From: JBFWWP01 sp050246115
Lineage (GTDB): Bacteria; Planctomycetota; UBA8108; UBA1146; JAJFFE01
Direction: 5' to 3'
Length of the DNA: 25,859 nucleotides
Assembly: GCA_050246115.1 (NCBI GenBank)
Contig: JBFWWP010000049.1
Location: 1-25,859, forward strand
Below are positions 16,506 through 24,471 of the stretch, in pieces; positions within the stretch are counted from its first letter, which is position 1; each line of letters starts with the position of its first letter. The notes below the pieces were generated by a model, which worked only from the letters and a program-made list of their open reading frames with translations, made no database searches and was not told the origin of the DNA. Made by a program: the position numbers and the translations under genes.

Positions 16506-16871
16506 GTGCGACCGCCGGAGTGGGCGGGCGGCGGGTCGCCTGAGGGGGGCGCGCCGCCTCCCGATTCCCCGAACGGGCGTTTCGCGGTTTGCGCGGCCAG
16601 AAGATCTTTTTTTCCATGCCTAACTGTAGAAACAGGTTGCGGAGAATTTTCGAGTACCCCCTTTTCTTCTCGCCCGGCAATACAGTTTACTCTTGAGCGG
16701 ACGGTAAGACGAATGAGACAAGTTGCGTGTTAGGTGTGCCCCCCTCGATGTTCCCCACTTGCACTTCTCGCGAGTTCTCCCTCCCTTCTAGACCGAAGCG
16801 TTGGTCTCTTTCCATCGGGCCAGGAAAGTATGCGAACGGGCCCAAGGGTCCATGCTTCTAAGGAGATAGCC
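16506..16871 (+). promoter_or_regulatory. Long leader region before the RRM gene
   Basis: These 366 bp between the protease stop and the RRM start hold no credible gene. The middle (about 16600-16740) is clearly more AT-rich than the surroundings, with a T run at 16606-16613 and AAGATCTT just before it. The RRM promoter and a leader must lie here. I could not pick a convincing -35/-10 pair. Genes for glycine-rich RRM proteins are often controlled through their own leader, so this stretch is a candidate regulatory region by analogy only. Confidence 0.4.
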
Positions 16872-17183
16872 ATGGGCAAGAAGTTGTACGTCGGGAATTT
16901 GAGCTACAGCGTCGATAGCGCCGCGCTGGAGTCGTACTTCTCCGAGCACGGTCGGGTTCAGAGCGCGCAGGTCATCATGGATCGCGACACCGGTCGCTCC
17001 AAGGGCTTTGGTTTCGTGGAGATGAGCTCCGACGACGAAGCTCAGAACGCGATCAACAACCTGGACGGTCAAGAGTTCCAGGGCCGCAGCATTCGCGTGA
17101 ACGAAGCCAAGCCGCGCGAGAACAACCGTGGCGGCGGCGGCGGGTACGGTGGCGGCGGCGGCGGTGGCCGGTACCAGTACTAG
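16872..17183 (+). CDS. Glycine-rich RRM RNA-binding protein
   Basis: This is a 103-aa protein. I chose ATG 16872 because AAGGAG lies six to seven bases upstream and the RRM fold begins immediately (MGKKLYVGNLSYSV). The longer frame from 16734 adds residues unlike any RRM protein. RNP2 is LYVGNL (5-10) and RNP1 is KGFGFVEM (44-51), with the conserved aromatic residues present. The tail (about 87-103) is almost pure glycine with Arg and Tyr. Bacterial proteins of this type (Rbp family, in cyanobacteria, planctomycetes and others) bind single-stranded RNA and act as RNA chaperones, often in the cold. A set of strong hairpins follows the stop codon, which fits an independently transcribed gene. 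Confidence 0.93.
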   Translation: MGKKLYVGNLSYSVDSAALESYFSEHGRVQSAQVIMDRDTGRSKGFGFVEMSSDDEAQNAINNLDGQEFQGRSIRVNEAKPRENNRGGGGGYGGGGGGGRYQY

Positions 17184-17213
17184 GTCGCGACGCTTCCTAC
17201 TGACATGAAGTGA

Positions 17214-17269
17214 CGACCCCGTCGGGGTCGGCTCGATCCGAAACGATCGACCGACTCCGCCGGGGTCGG
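17214..17269 (+). terminator. Hairpin cluster after the RRM gene
   Basis: A perfect 7-bp stem (CGACCCC-GTC-GGGGTCG, 17214-17230) is followed by a weak stem (TCGAT/ATCGA) and by an 8-bp stem with one wobble (CCGACTCC-GCC-GGGGTCGG, 17251-17269). The first CGACCCC can also pair with the last GGGGTCG, so the stems are partly exclusive. There is no T run, so a Rho-independent terminator is not proven; a stabilising or attenuating 3' structure is possible. Confidence 0.55.
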
Positions 17270-17277
17270 TTCGCTTG

Positions 17278-17462
17278 TAGGAGTCGCCCAAGAATCACTT
17301 CGCCCTCTTGCTCGTCGCTTCGGGCCATCTTCGAACCGATCCGAAGACCTCGAAATCCTCACCGGAACTAAGGCTACGCCTCCGGTTTCGAGCTTTCCGG
17401 ATCGGCCGAATCTGACCCAAATCGACGGCAAGACGTCGAAGTGATTCTTGGGCGACTCCTTA
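17278..17462 (-). repeat. 185-bp full-length palindromic element, copy 2 (inverted)
   Basis: This is the same element as at 6226 and 21706 but in the opposite orientation, judged by the asymmetric apex (AGGC-GTA-GCCT followed by TTAGTTCCGG on the minus strand). Relative to copy 1 it has an extra T in one arm. Within the terminal repeat, AATAACTTC is replaced by AATCACTTC in both arms, so pairing is kept; the next base pair is also restored (G in both arm reads). It lies between the RRM gene and the radical SAM gene. Confidence 0.9.
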
Positions 17463-17619
17463 GCCCTCGTCGGCACTGCGGTCCGACGTTTCTCGGGTAC
17501 CCGAAGCGTCGGGGATCGGGATCGGTTCGACCCGTGTCTTCCCGTCACGGCGCCCCCAGCTTCCTCCGCTTGCGCCGGGTCCGCTTTGCCCTTTCTGCCG
17601 ACCACGACTACACTCCGGC

Positions 17620-19953
17620 ATGATCTCCAGGTCGTCGCCAGCCGCCGCCGATACGGCCCTTGCCCACTGGGGGCCAGTCAGACGGTTCATCCATCGTCGG
17701 TGCCGTCGCTCTCGGTGGTTCAATTCCCTGGTCGCTGCCATCGAGATGCGGCTCGGGCGTGAGGAACTGCTGAGCCTCCCCCAGTACATGGCGCTGTGCC
17801 CCACCGGCCAGTGCAACGCATCGTGTGAGTTCTGCTCGGTCACGATCCACCGCACGGGAATCGTCAAGCGCGAACTCCCCATGGAGCATCTCCAGCGGTT
17901 TCTCGCTCCCGTGGCGCGGACGGTTCGCATGTACGGGATCGAGGGGAACGGCGAACCGACGCTGTACAGCGGCTTCGATGAACTCGTCACGACCCTCAGT
18001 GCCGGCGGTGCCACCTTCTACTTGATCACCAACGCGGCCCGACTCACGCCGGAGCGCATTCGACTCTTGGTGGCGCGCGGCGTCGACTCGGTGAACGTGT
18101 CCTTGAACGCTGCGTCGGCGGAGACCCACAGGCAGGTCATGAAGTTCCGCACGTGGCCGGAAGTGCTCGCCAACATCCGTGCCCTGGTCGCAGCGCGTAT
18201 CGATGGTGCACCGCGGGTGAGCGTGTCCATGGTCGTCGATCACGACAATGTCCACGAAGTCGTCGAGTTCCTCCGCCTGGCCGAGGAACTCCGGGTCGAT
18301 CGGGCCTACTTGCGCCCGTTGTCGGAGATCGCGACGGACGCGGGACCGGTCGAGGATCTGCGTCAGCTCGTCCCGTTCGAGAGCGAGGTCCGTGACGCGT
18401 TGGAGCGGGTGCACGATTGGCTGCAGCAACACCCGCCGCAAGTCGACGTGCGTTTCGTTCCGGAGACCTTTCGCGCCTATCGCCGCGATCCCGTCGATGC
18501 ACTCTTGTCTCCACGGGGTTTCGAGGGCCGCTGGCTCGCGCCGCGCGCAGCGGGGTGGTCCGTGGGTCGAGAGCTTCGGTGCGACTGGCGCGACGAGGGC
18601 GTCACCGTCGAGGCCGAGCCGGCGCCGGTCGGTGATGGGGTCGAGGCCCCGCAGGGTGCGCGTGAGCTTCGTTCGCTGCCGGTCCGCGGGAGCACTTCGC
18701 GAGCGCTGCGACTCATGCTCCGCATCACCGAACTCGTCGGCGAACTGCACGTCGCGTTCGAGCGGCCCGACGGCGCGGCGGACGACGGGGCACCTTCGCC
18801 GCGGCGGGTGTTCGCGCGCACTGTGAGCGCGGGCAGCGGGTCGACAGCCGAGCCGTTCGATGTCGAGTGTGCCATCGACCCCGCTTGGGGGAGCGAGCTG
18901 CAGTTGGTGATCACCGCGGGGCCGCAGCGCACGCGCGCAGTCCTCGACTTCGAGCGACTCTGGACGCAACCGCCCGTCGGCGACGGCTCGTTTCGGCTTC
19001 CTCCCGCTCGGCAGTGGGAGGCCCCGACGCCCGACGCGACCATCGCCTGGACCGGAAGTCGGGTGTCGATCGAGTACTCCGGTCCGCCGGGGCCATACCT
19101 CGCGAAGAGCTTCTCGGTTCCGTGCCGGACGCAATCCGTGGTGCAGCTTCCCTTGCGCGTCGCGGTGCGCGAGGGACGTCTCGGGTTGGGGTTGCTCGAT
19201 CGATCGGCACAGCGCTGGGTGCAGACCTTCGAGTTCGGCGCCGGTGAGGTGGATCGATGCCTCGAGGTCGACTCCGGGTCCAACGATCGACTGCAGCTCG
19301 TTCTCTACTCCGCGGCGGTCGAACGACTGCATGCCGAAGTGAGCTTTCGAGACGGCCTGGCGCGGGACGCGGCTCGGCTCGCAGTGGATGCGCTCGTGTC
19401 CCCTCCGGGAGACCCCTCGGCCGCGTCCTCGACGGGCACGCTCGAGTCCGCCGCGCCGCTGGCAACGTCACCGACGGTTGCAGCCGCGTCGCGAGCCAAC
19501 CCGCCGCGGTCGCGATCGACGTGGCAGCGCCTGCGGCGTACGTTCCATGGACGCGAACGCTTCGTCTGTCAGAAGCCGTGGACCGATCTCAACAACTTCT
19601 CGGTCGACGGGCGCATGGATGTCTGCTGCATCGCGACGGGCACCAGCCAGGCCCGCTATCAACTGGGCAACTTACTGACCCAGTCGTTCCAGGACGTGTG
19701 GAATGGCCCGCAAGCCCGCGAGTTCCGACGCACCGTCCACTCGCGAGAACCGCTCCCGCCTTGTCGGCGTTGCCCGCTGCTCTACGCGTTCCAGGGACCT
19801 GGGTTCAGCCCTAGCGCGACGTGGTCCCATGTGCGCAGCTTCTTTCGTCCGAACCTCCCGTGGCGTCCGGTGCGGGCCGTTTTCATCGTGATCGGCATGT
19901 CATTGTATGCCCCACTCCACTGGATCTTGTTTCGTGGCTTCCGTCGCGACTGA
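17620..19953 (+). CDS. Radical SAM/SPASM protein with two inserted beta-rich domains
   Basis: This is a 777-aa protein starting at ATG 17620 (no clear ribosome site). The radical SAM core (about 52-300) has C65-x3-C69-x2-C72 in QCNASCEFC, then MYGIEGNGEPTL, the GGE-type SAM-binding strand. The SPASM auxiliary cluster domain (about 645-720) has C650, C669, C670, C715 and C718, with LGNLLTQSFQDVWNGPQARE between. In usual SPASM enzymes these two parts are nearly adjacent. Here about 340 residues separate them: two similar domains (about 349-446 and 493-577) sharing a pattern of strands such as LRLMLRITELVGELHVAF and LPLRVAVREGRLGLGLLD, then a Pro/Ala/Ser linker. Residues 755-772 are hydrophobic and may attach it to the membrane. 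SPASM enzymes modify peptides, proteins or small molecules; the substrate here is unknown and no precursor peptide is seen nearby. Confidence 0.88.
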   Translation: MISRSSPAAADTALAHWGPVRRFIHRRCRRSRWFNSLVAAIEMRLGREELLSLPQYMALCPTGQCNASCEFCSVTIHRTGIVKRELPMEHLQRFLAPVARTVRMYGIEGNGEPTLYSGFDELVTTLSAGGATFYLITNAARLTPERIRLLVARGVDSVNVSLNAASAETHRQVMKFRTWPEVLANIRALVAARIDGAPRVSVSMVVDHDNVHEVVEFLRLAEELRVDRAYLRPLSEIATDAGPVEDLRQLVPFESEVRDALERVHDWLQQHPPQVDVRFVPETFRAYRRDPVDALLSPRGFEGRWLAPRAAGWSVGRELRCDWRDEGVTVEAEPAPVGDGVEAPQGARELRSLPVRGSTSRALRLMLRITELVGELHVAFERPDGAADDGAPSPRRVFARTVSAGSGSTAEPFDVECAIDPAWGSELQLVITAGPQRTRAVLDFERLWTQPPVGDGSFRLPPARQWEAPTPDATIAWTGSRVSIEYSGPPGPYLAKSFSVPCRTQSVVQLPLRVAVREGRLGLGLLDRSAQRWVQTFEFGAGEVDRCLEVDSGSNDRLQLVLYSAAVERLHAEVSFRDGLARDAARLAVDALVSPPGDPSAASSTGTLESAAPLATSPTVAAASRANPPRSRSTWQRLRRTFHGRERFVCQKPWTDLNNFSVDGRMDVCCIATGTSQARYQLGNLLTQSFQDVWNGPQAREFRRTVHSREPLPPCRRCPLLYAFQGPGFSPSATWSHVRSFFRPNLPWRPVRAVFIVIGMSLYAPLHWILFRGFRRD

Positions 19954-19978
19954 AGACCAGCAAGCCTGAGTCGTTGCG

Positions 19979-19999
19979 GCGAAGCGGGGCGTACTTCGC
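19979..19999. terminator. Possible two-way hairpin between convergent genes
   Basis: GCGAAG (19979-19984) and CTTCGC (19994-19999) form a 6-bp stem with a 9-base loop in the 59-bp space between the radical SAM stop and the stop of the convergent phosphatase frame. There is no T run, so the call is weak. Confidence 0.3.
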
Positions 20000-20012
20000 G
20001 GTTCCAGGGGTT

Positions 20013-20643
20013 CTAGTAGCGCAGTTCGATCAGCTCGGGTGCGGTCCGCGGCGCGATCCGTACGACGAAGAGTCGATCGTAGGCGTCGTCCGCGATCGCG
20101 ATCTCCGTCTCGATCCCGAGGGCGCGGACGAGAGGGGGAATGGTGTTCGAGTGCCCGACCACGAGGACGTCGGTCCAGTCGGTCTCCTGCGCGATTCGGT
20201 TGGCCAACGATGCCGCGTCTTGCGGGTCGACGACCGTGACCTCGCGCCCGAGAGCCGCTGCGATCGGGGCTGCAGTCGATCGACTCCGAATCGTGTCGCT
20301 GACGAGAATCGCGCGTAGCGGCACCGCGGCGAGCCAACGAGCGAGGTTCTGGGCGCGCGCGTTCCCGGCGTTGCTGAGCGGCGGGTCGTTGTCGTTGGTG
20401 TCGAGCTGTTTCTCGGCGTGGCGCACGATGAAGACGCGGCGCGGGCTGGTCGCACTCGGACCCTTGCGAGCGATCACGTCGATCACCTCACGCGCACGAT
20501 CGTTCGGGACCGGAAACGTAAGCGCGTATTGCACGATCCGCCAACGACCGTCATCTCGGCGGAGGGAGCCGGTGCCTCGACATTCGCCGTAGGTGTCGTG
20601 GTCCAGGAGTTCGTGAAAGCAGGCCGTCTGTCCGTCGGCCCCG
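20013..20643 (-). CDS. SnoaL remainder plus histidine phosphatase (SixA-like) domain, downstream part of a frameshifted gene
   Basis: This frame continues the protein that begins at 21645 after a one-base shift near 20637-20645. It opens with the second half of a SnoaL-like domain (TACFHELLDHDTYGECRGTG, then WRIVQYALTFPVPN). It then holds a complete histidine phosphatase domain: RRVFIVRHAEK with the RHA catalytic motif, LSNAGNARAQNLARWL, SDTIRSRSTAAPIAAALG and VVGHSNTIPPLVRALG with the second catalytic His. It ends at TAG 20013-20015. SixA-like phosphatases remove phosphate from histidines or small molecules. The 390-aa frame reading up to 21185 overlaps the hydrolase in a wrong frame, and its upstream part is not real. 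No own start codon with a ribosome site is evident. Confidence 0.75.
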
Positions 20644-21645
20644 AGCGATGTGTCGGGTCGCGGGATGGTAAACCCATGCGCTCGCGCGCGCGAAGTACTG
20701 CGCTGACCAGCGCCGGAACGCATCGACGGACCAGCGTTCGCTCGCGTCGGTGCCCACGAATTCCGCGTCCGGCGTGAAGCAGTCGAAGTAGCGATTCGCG
20801 TCTGCGACCGCAGCGGCTTCGTGGAGCGCGTCGAGCACCGAACCAATGGCCAGTTCTTGCTCCGGGCGAGCCGCGGCCTCTCGTCGACGCGCGTCCAGGG
20901 TCTCGAAGAGGCGTTCGGCAGTGAGGCTCGGCGGGACGTGCCCTTCGTTCGGGAACACCTCCAGCGTGGCGCGCGCTCCGAGCGCGACCAAGAGTTCTTG
21001 GGTTTCGCGCATGCGCGCCACCCACGGTGCGTCGTCGCCTCCTGCAAACAGCGTGACTGGAAGCTCGCGCAAGCGGTGGAGTCGCCGCGTGTCGGCTTCG
21101 TCGGGCGGATACCCCGGAAGGACGGTGAGCGAGTGGTACTGCAGAGGCCGATCGATCGCGGCGCGGAATGCACTGCGGCCGCCATTGCTTACGCCCGCGA
21201 GGTGAAGCCGACCCCCCTCGGCGCGAAACAGGGTGTGCGCAACGGTGACGAGGTCAGGGATCAAACTCGCTCCCTCGCGGACGAAGGACTGCCCCGCCGG
21301 CGCGGCCGGAGAGATCACGACCCACCCGCGGCTCGCGGCTTCGCGGCCCCAGTAGCGGGCGAGACCGGCGATCACCATGCGCTCGCTCTGGTCTCCGGGT
21401 GGGAGCCCGAGGAGCACCGGGTAGCTGCGAGATGCGTCGAAACCGGGGGGCAGGACGACGGCGCACCGGAGCGTCAGGCCGCCGGGTAGCTGCAGCTCGC
21501 GAAACTCCCACGGCTCGTCCTGGTCCGGTCCGGCAGGGGAGTTGCCCAGAGGCGAGGACACGGAAGCTGCGGCTCCGAGGGCAGCGAGCCCCAACATCGC
21601 GCAACCGACCATCCAACCGATCGAGCCAATGCACGCCATGGCCAA
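20644..21645 (-). CDS. Secreted alpha/beta hydrolase with start of SnoaL-like domain (upstream part of frameshifted gene)
   Basis: The frame starts at TTG 21645 (AAGGAG about five bases upstream; ATG 21639 is the alternative) and has a signal peptide (MVGCAMLGLAALGAAASVSS). An alpha/beta hydrolase domain follows: VVLPPGFDASRSYPVLLGLP, nucleophile elbow GVSNGGRSAF, an acidic loop GGDDAPW and PNEGHVPP with the catalytic His. From about residue 270 a SnoaL/NTF2-like domain begins (DALHEAAAVADANRYFDCF, then DAEFVGTDASERWSVDAF). After YHPATRHIA the frame turns into nonsense and stops at 20551, while a neighbouring frame carries the rest of the domain. Joined, the protein is about 544 aa. The shift falls in GGGG (CCCC on the plus strand, 20639-20642), so a sequencing error or a recent mutation is possible. 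Confidence 0.82.
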
Positions 21646-21705
21646 CGCCTCTCCTTACTCGAGTTCACCTGATCCTCGTTGCCTGACCCTCGAGCACTCG
21701 CACCC

Positions 21706-21889
21706 TAAGGAGTCGCCCAAGGATAACTTCGACATCTTGCCTTCGATTTGGGTCAGATTCGGCCGATCCGGAAAGCTCGGAACCGGAGGCGTAGCGTTGT
21801 TTCCGGTGAGGATTTCGAGGTCTTCGGATCGGTCGAAGATGGCCCGAAGCGACGAACAAGAGGGTGAAGTTACTCTTGGGCGACTCCTA
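21706..21889 (+). repeat. 184-bp full-length palindromic element, copy 3
   Basis: Same element and orientation as copy 1. It carries small changes: the left arm reads CAAGGATAAC and the right arm, inverted, CAAGAGTAAC, so two pairs are weakened. The apex is altered (AGGC-GTA-GCGT), so the small inner hairpin is lost. It is probably the most decayed of the three. It sits upstream of the hydrolase start and downstream of the DinB-like gene, both on the minus strand. Confidence 0.9.
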
Positions 21890-21919
21890 GGGCGACATCC
21901 CATCGCACTGGGTGAAGTC

Positions 21920-22006
21920 ACGTCTCGGGGCCGCTTCGGGCCGTGCCCGACTTCCTCGAGAAGGCTGAGCTGAGGGCCGTTCGGGGAACGAACGCCCCCG
22001 AGACGT
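21920..22006. repeat. Inverted repeat at the 3' end of the DinB-like gene
   Basis: ACGTCTCGGGG (21920-21930) recurs inverted as CCCCGAGACGT (21996-22006), an exact 11-bp match with a 65-base spacer. It ends 6 bp outside the stop codon of the DinB-like gene and would fold in its transcript. It may act as a terminator or mRNA end structure. Confidence 0.45.
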
Positions 22007-22012
22007 CCCTCG

Positions 22013-22513
22013 CTACGCCGACTTGGTTGGTGCGCTCTGTCCCCGCCATGCGTCGTGGGTGCTCAGCTCGGGGTGACCGCACGCCTTGATGTTGTTGAAC
22101 AGCTGCAGTCGGTACGCACTCAGAAAGCGCAGCGCGGTGTCGACCAGCCCGGCGCCCAGAGTCGTCGTGACGCCCCAGGGTAGTTGCGCGGGCCGGCCCA
22201 GGTCGCTCTCGGTCAGGCCTTCGACGACTCGAGAGACGCGGCTCCTCTGCGTCTCCATGCGTGCCGGGAACTCGGCAAGCGTGAGCGTATTCGCTTCCTC
22301 ACGCAAGCCCGCGATGAGCGACCAGTCGCCCTTGACCAGCGCTTCGACCGGACCCGAAGCACAGTAGGTGAGGTACTGCAGCAGCTCGAGCGTCGAACGG
22401 GCGCCCGCCGCCGGACGGTACGACAGTGCTGCCTCGCTCAACTTGCCGTGCAGGTGCTGGCAAATCTTCGTCTCGTGCGCGACCGCCCGGATGAAGTCGT
22501 GTTTCGTGTACAT
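22013..22513 (-). CDS. DinB-like four-helix protein
   Basis: This is a 166-aa protein. I chose ATG 22513 because GGGAG lies six to seven bases upstream; the longer frame from 22552 runs into the repeat array. The sequence is a helical bundle starting MYTKHDFIRAVAHETKICQH and including TLELLQYLTYCASGPVEALV and TTTLGAGLVDTALRFLSAYR. This fits the DinB/YfiT-like superfamily of four-helix metal-binding proteins, several of which are thiol-dependent transferases. Candidate metal-binding His are present but not in a fully convincing triad. It is cytoplasmic. An array of 13-bp repeats lies immediately upstream and a large inverted repeat downstream. Confidence 0.7.
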   Translation of the reverse strand: MYTKHDFIRAVAHETKICQHLHGKLSEAALSYRPAAGARSTLELLQYLTYCASGPVEALVKGDWSLIAGLREEANTLTLAEFPARMETQRSRVSRVVEGLTESDLGRPAQLPWGVTTTLGAGLVDTALRFLSAYRLQLFNNIKACGHPELSTHDAWRGQSAPTKSA

Positions 22514-22527
22514 GGTGAGCTCCCTGT

Positions 22528-22603
22528 CTGAGGTCATTGTGCGAGGACACATTGTCCGGTGTCACAGTCCGGGTCACAGTCCGGTGTCACTGTGCGAGGT
22601 CAC
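22528..22603. repeat. Degenerate 13-bp tandem array upstream of the DinB-like gene
   Basis: Six units of 10-15 bp follow each other: CTGAGGTCATTGT, GCGAGGACACATTGT, CCGGTGTCACAGT, CCGGGTCACAGT, CCGGTGTCACTGT, GCGAGGTCAC. Shared cores are GGTCAC/GTGTCAC with CAGT or TTGT spacers. The array begins 15 bp before the start codon on the coding side, so it occupies the promoter or leader. It could bind a regulator or be a minisatellite. Confidence 0.7.
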
Positions 22604-22933
22604 GGAAGGACGGACCTCGACGACGTGAAGGTTCGAACGGGCTACGGGATGGCCGAGACCGATCCGCGGCAGCCAAGCAGAGTCGGCCTTGCCTGGCCGC
22701 AGGATGCCGATCCTTCACCCACGCCAGTCGAACACGAGCGCAGCGAGCGGTCAACCGAACCGGCAGGCGCGACGTGCTCTCTTTCGGACGCCTCTCGTTC
22801 TGATCCCTTCTGGGTGTCGGGGCGCTCCCCGTGGTTCGTTGGTTGCGTTCGGGTCGGAGGGCGACTACGGTAGCCGTTGCCTCCGAGCGCGGGTCCCCTG
22901 GGAGAAGACCCTGGGCAAGACCTGCGACGGTTG
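22604..22933. other. 330-bp stretch without a supported gene
   Basis: A frame of 104 aa (22559-22873) runs through here but has no fold-like pattern, no ribosome site and starts inside the repeat array. I see no RNA gene or clear promoter. Confidence 0.5.
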
Positions 22934-23416
22934 ATGAGCACCACGGAAAGGTCTTCCGTGAAACGTACGCTGAATTGGTTCGTACCAGTGCTAGCGCTAG
23001 CTACGGCGACCGGGACCGCTGCCTACGTGGCGGTCGCGATTGCCCGGATCGGCCGACGTTTGGACGCCATAGAGCGCCGTCAACATGAGACGGTGAGCCC
23101 CGCTTCGGTTCCTTCTTCCACTGGACCACAGGTTGGTGCGGCCATTGGGGGCAACGACCTCGGCCCGGAAGTGTTGCGTCTGCTGTCCGACATCAACACC
23201 AGGCTAGTAAGCGTGGAACACAGAGAGAGCTCCGACCGCAACGGGACGGCGACGCCAGCCACGCCACCAGCCGGGATGGCAGCCGCGTTTCCCTTCCTCG
23301 ACTATGAAGATCTAACTGTCGAGGAGCGCGAGCAAACCGTCGCGAGCGACCTCTTCTATAGAACACCATCAGGGGGCTTGGCCGTCATGAGGATGCCGCG
23401 CAATGATGTTGAGTGA
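22934..23416 (+). CDS. Small single-span membrane protein with coiled-coil stretch, unknown function
   Basis: This is a 160-aa protein from ATG 22934 (the longer frame from 22877 has no better start). It has an N-terminal membrane helix (about 14-36, WFVPVLALATATGTAAYVAV), then a short heptad-like run IARIGRRLDAIERRQHE. A low-complexity Ser/Pro/Gly stretch and a second helical part (LGPEVLRLLSDINTRLVSVE) follow, with an acidic tail (FLDYEDLTVEEREQTVASDL). No family is recognised. The ribosome site is weak. Codon third positions are less GC-rich than in the larger genes, which could mean transfer or weak expression. Confidence 0.5.
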   Translation: MSTTERSSVKRTLNWFVPVLALATATGTAAYVAVAIARIGRRLDAIERRQHETVSPASVPSSTGPQVGAAIGGNDLGPEVLRLLSDINTRLVSVEHRESSDRNGTATPATPPAGMAAAFPFLDYEDLTVEEREQTVASDLFYRTPSGGLAVMRMPRNDVE

Positions 23417-23571
23417 AGAAGAGCGGGAGGAAGGGGCGCGCGGAAGGACACGGTCGAGCCGTTCGGACTCCAGTTCGTGTTGGCTCTGGCCCAACACGTT
23501 GCGGACAATAGGCGTGCTCGATCGAGCCGGTGCTTTCTCGGGTTGAACGGGATTCGGAAGGGGTGACCAAC

Positions 23572-24406
23572 ATGCGCGTCGTGCTCGCCGTCTTGGCATC
23601 CATGTTTCCCGCCCTGGCGTTGGCAGATGGCGGAGACCTGACGATTCGTTTTGCGCCGGGTGCGGTCGGTGCGTATGCGCCCAGCACCGGAGCGGGTAGC
23701 CTCGATGTCGTCGTGATGTTCGGAGCCGAAACGCCGCCCTTTGGCCCGACCCCCTGCTCGGGTTTCTCACTCGCGTTCGCGAACGATCCCCTTCTCGTCG
23801 CGCCTGTGGGTGCCGAGCCGATCGGTGTCCTCGCGTCGATCAACGGGGGCGCGGGACCCGAGTTCTTCGCGATCGAGATCTTTGGTGACGGAATCGCCGT
23901 TGGGTGCCTGACGAGCCTCCAGGGCGTTTCCACGCTCCAGTTTCCGCCCGACACGGCGGTCGTCGCGGTCTCCTACGCCGTCGGTGGACTCAGTCTCGTC
24001 GGCAGTTCGACGGGCACATCGACGCAGTTGACGTGGCAGACCGTTGGCACGTCGCCGCCGTACACCAATTTCGTACTGTACGGTGACGGGTATGCCCCAC
24101 TCGTGCTCGTGAGCGGCGAGTTCCCGCTCTTGCCCAGGAGTCCTTTCCGCCGAGGCGACGTGAAATGGCGATTGGACGGTCGACATCGGTGATGTCGTGT
24201 GCATCCTGGGCTTCCTGTTTCAGGACGCGCACGTCGACTGCCCGCTCAGCGCGGACACCAACGACGATGACGCGGCGAACATTGGGGACGCTATCTATCT
24301 ACTCGCGGCGCTGTTCACGGGCGGTGCGCCACCGCCGCCGCCGTTCGCGCAGTGTGGATTCGACGCCACCTCCGCACTCGCTTGCGCACCCACGTCTTGC
24401 CCATAG
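23572..24406 (+). CDS. Second secreted dockerin-like protein, interrupted by a one-base frameshift
   Basis: The gene starts at ATG 23572 (GGAAGGGG upstream) with a signal peptide, MRVVLAVLASMFPALALADG. A beta-rich region without a known family follows. The frame carries SPFRRGDV, the typical beginning of the dockerin-like repeat, and then reads nonsense and stops at 24192. In the next frame the expected repeat continues: DWTVDIGDVVCILGFLF, then DTNDDDAANIGDAIYLLAAL, ending at TAG 24404-24406. Reading GTG-AAT-GGC-GAT instead of GTG-AAA-TGG restores RGDVNGDW, so one extra A in AAA (24163-24165) explains the break. A sequencing error or a recent mutation are both possible. It is a paralogue in architecture of the protein at 5485-6228. 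Confidence 0.8.
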
Positions 24407-24471
24407 CGGTCCCGGGCTCGTGACCGAGACCCTGCTCAGCAACGGCTTCCTGCAGGCGAAGGGACGTCGCA

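Noticed and set aside
17608..19332. 574-aa frame on the minus strand opposite the radical SAM gene
   Set aside because: Shadow frame with no domain; the sense frame carries both cysteine motifs.
22559..22873. 104-aa plus-strand frame
   Set aside because: Starts in the 13-bp repeat array, no ribosome site, composition not protein-like.
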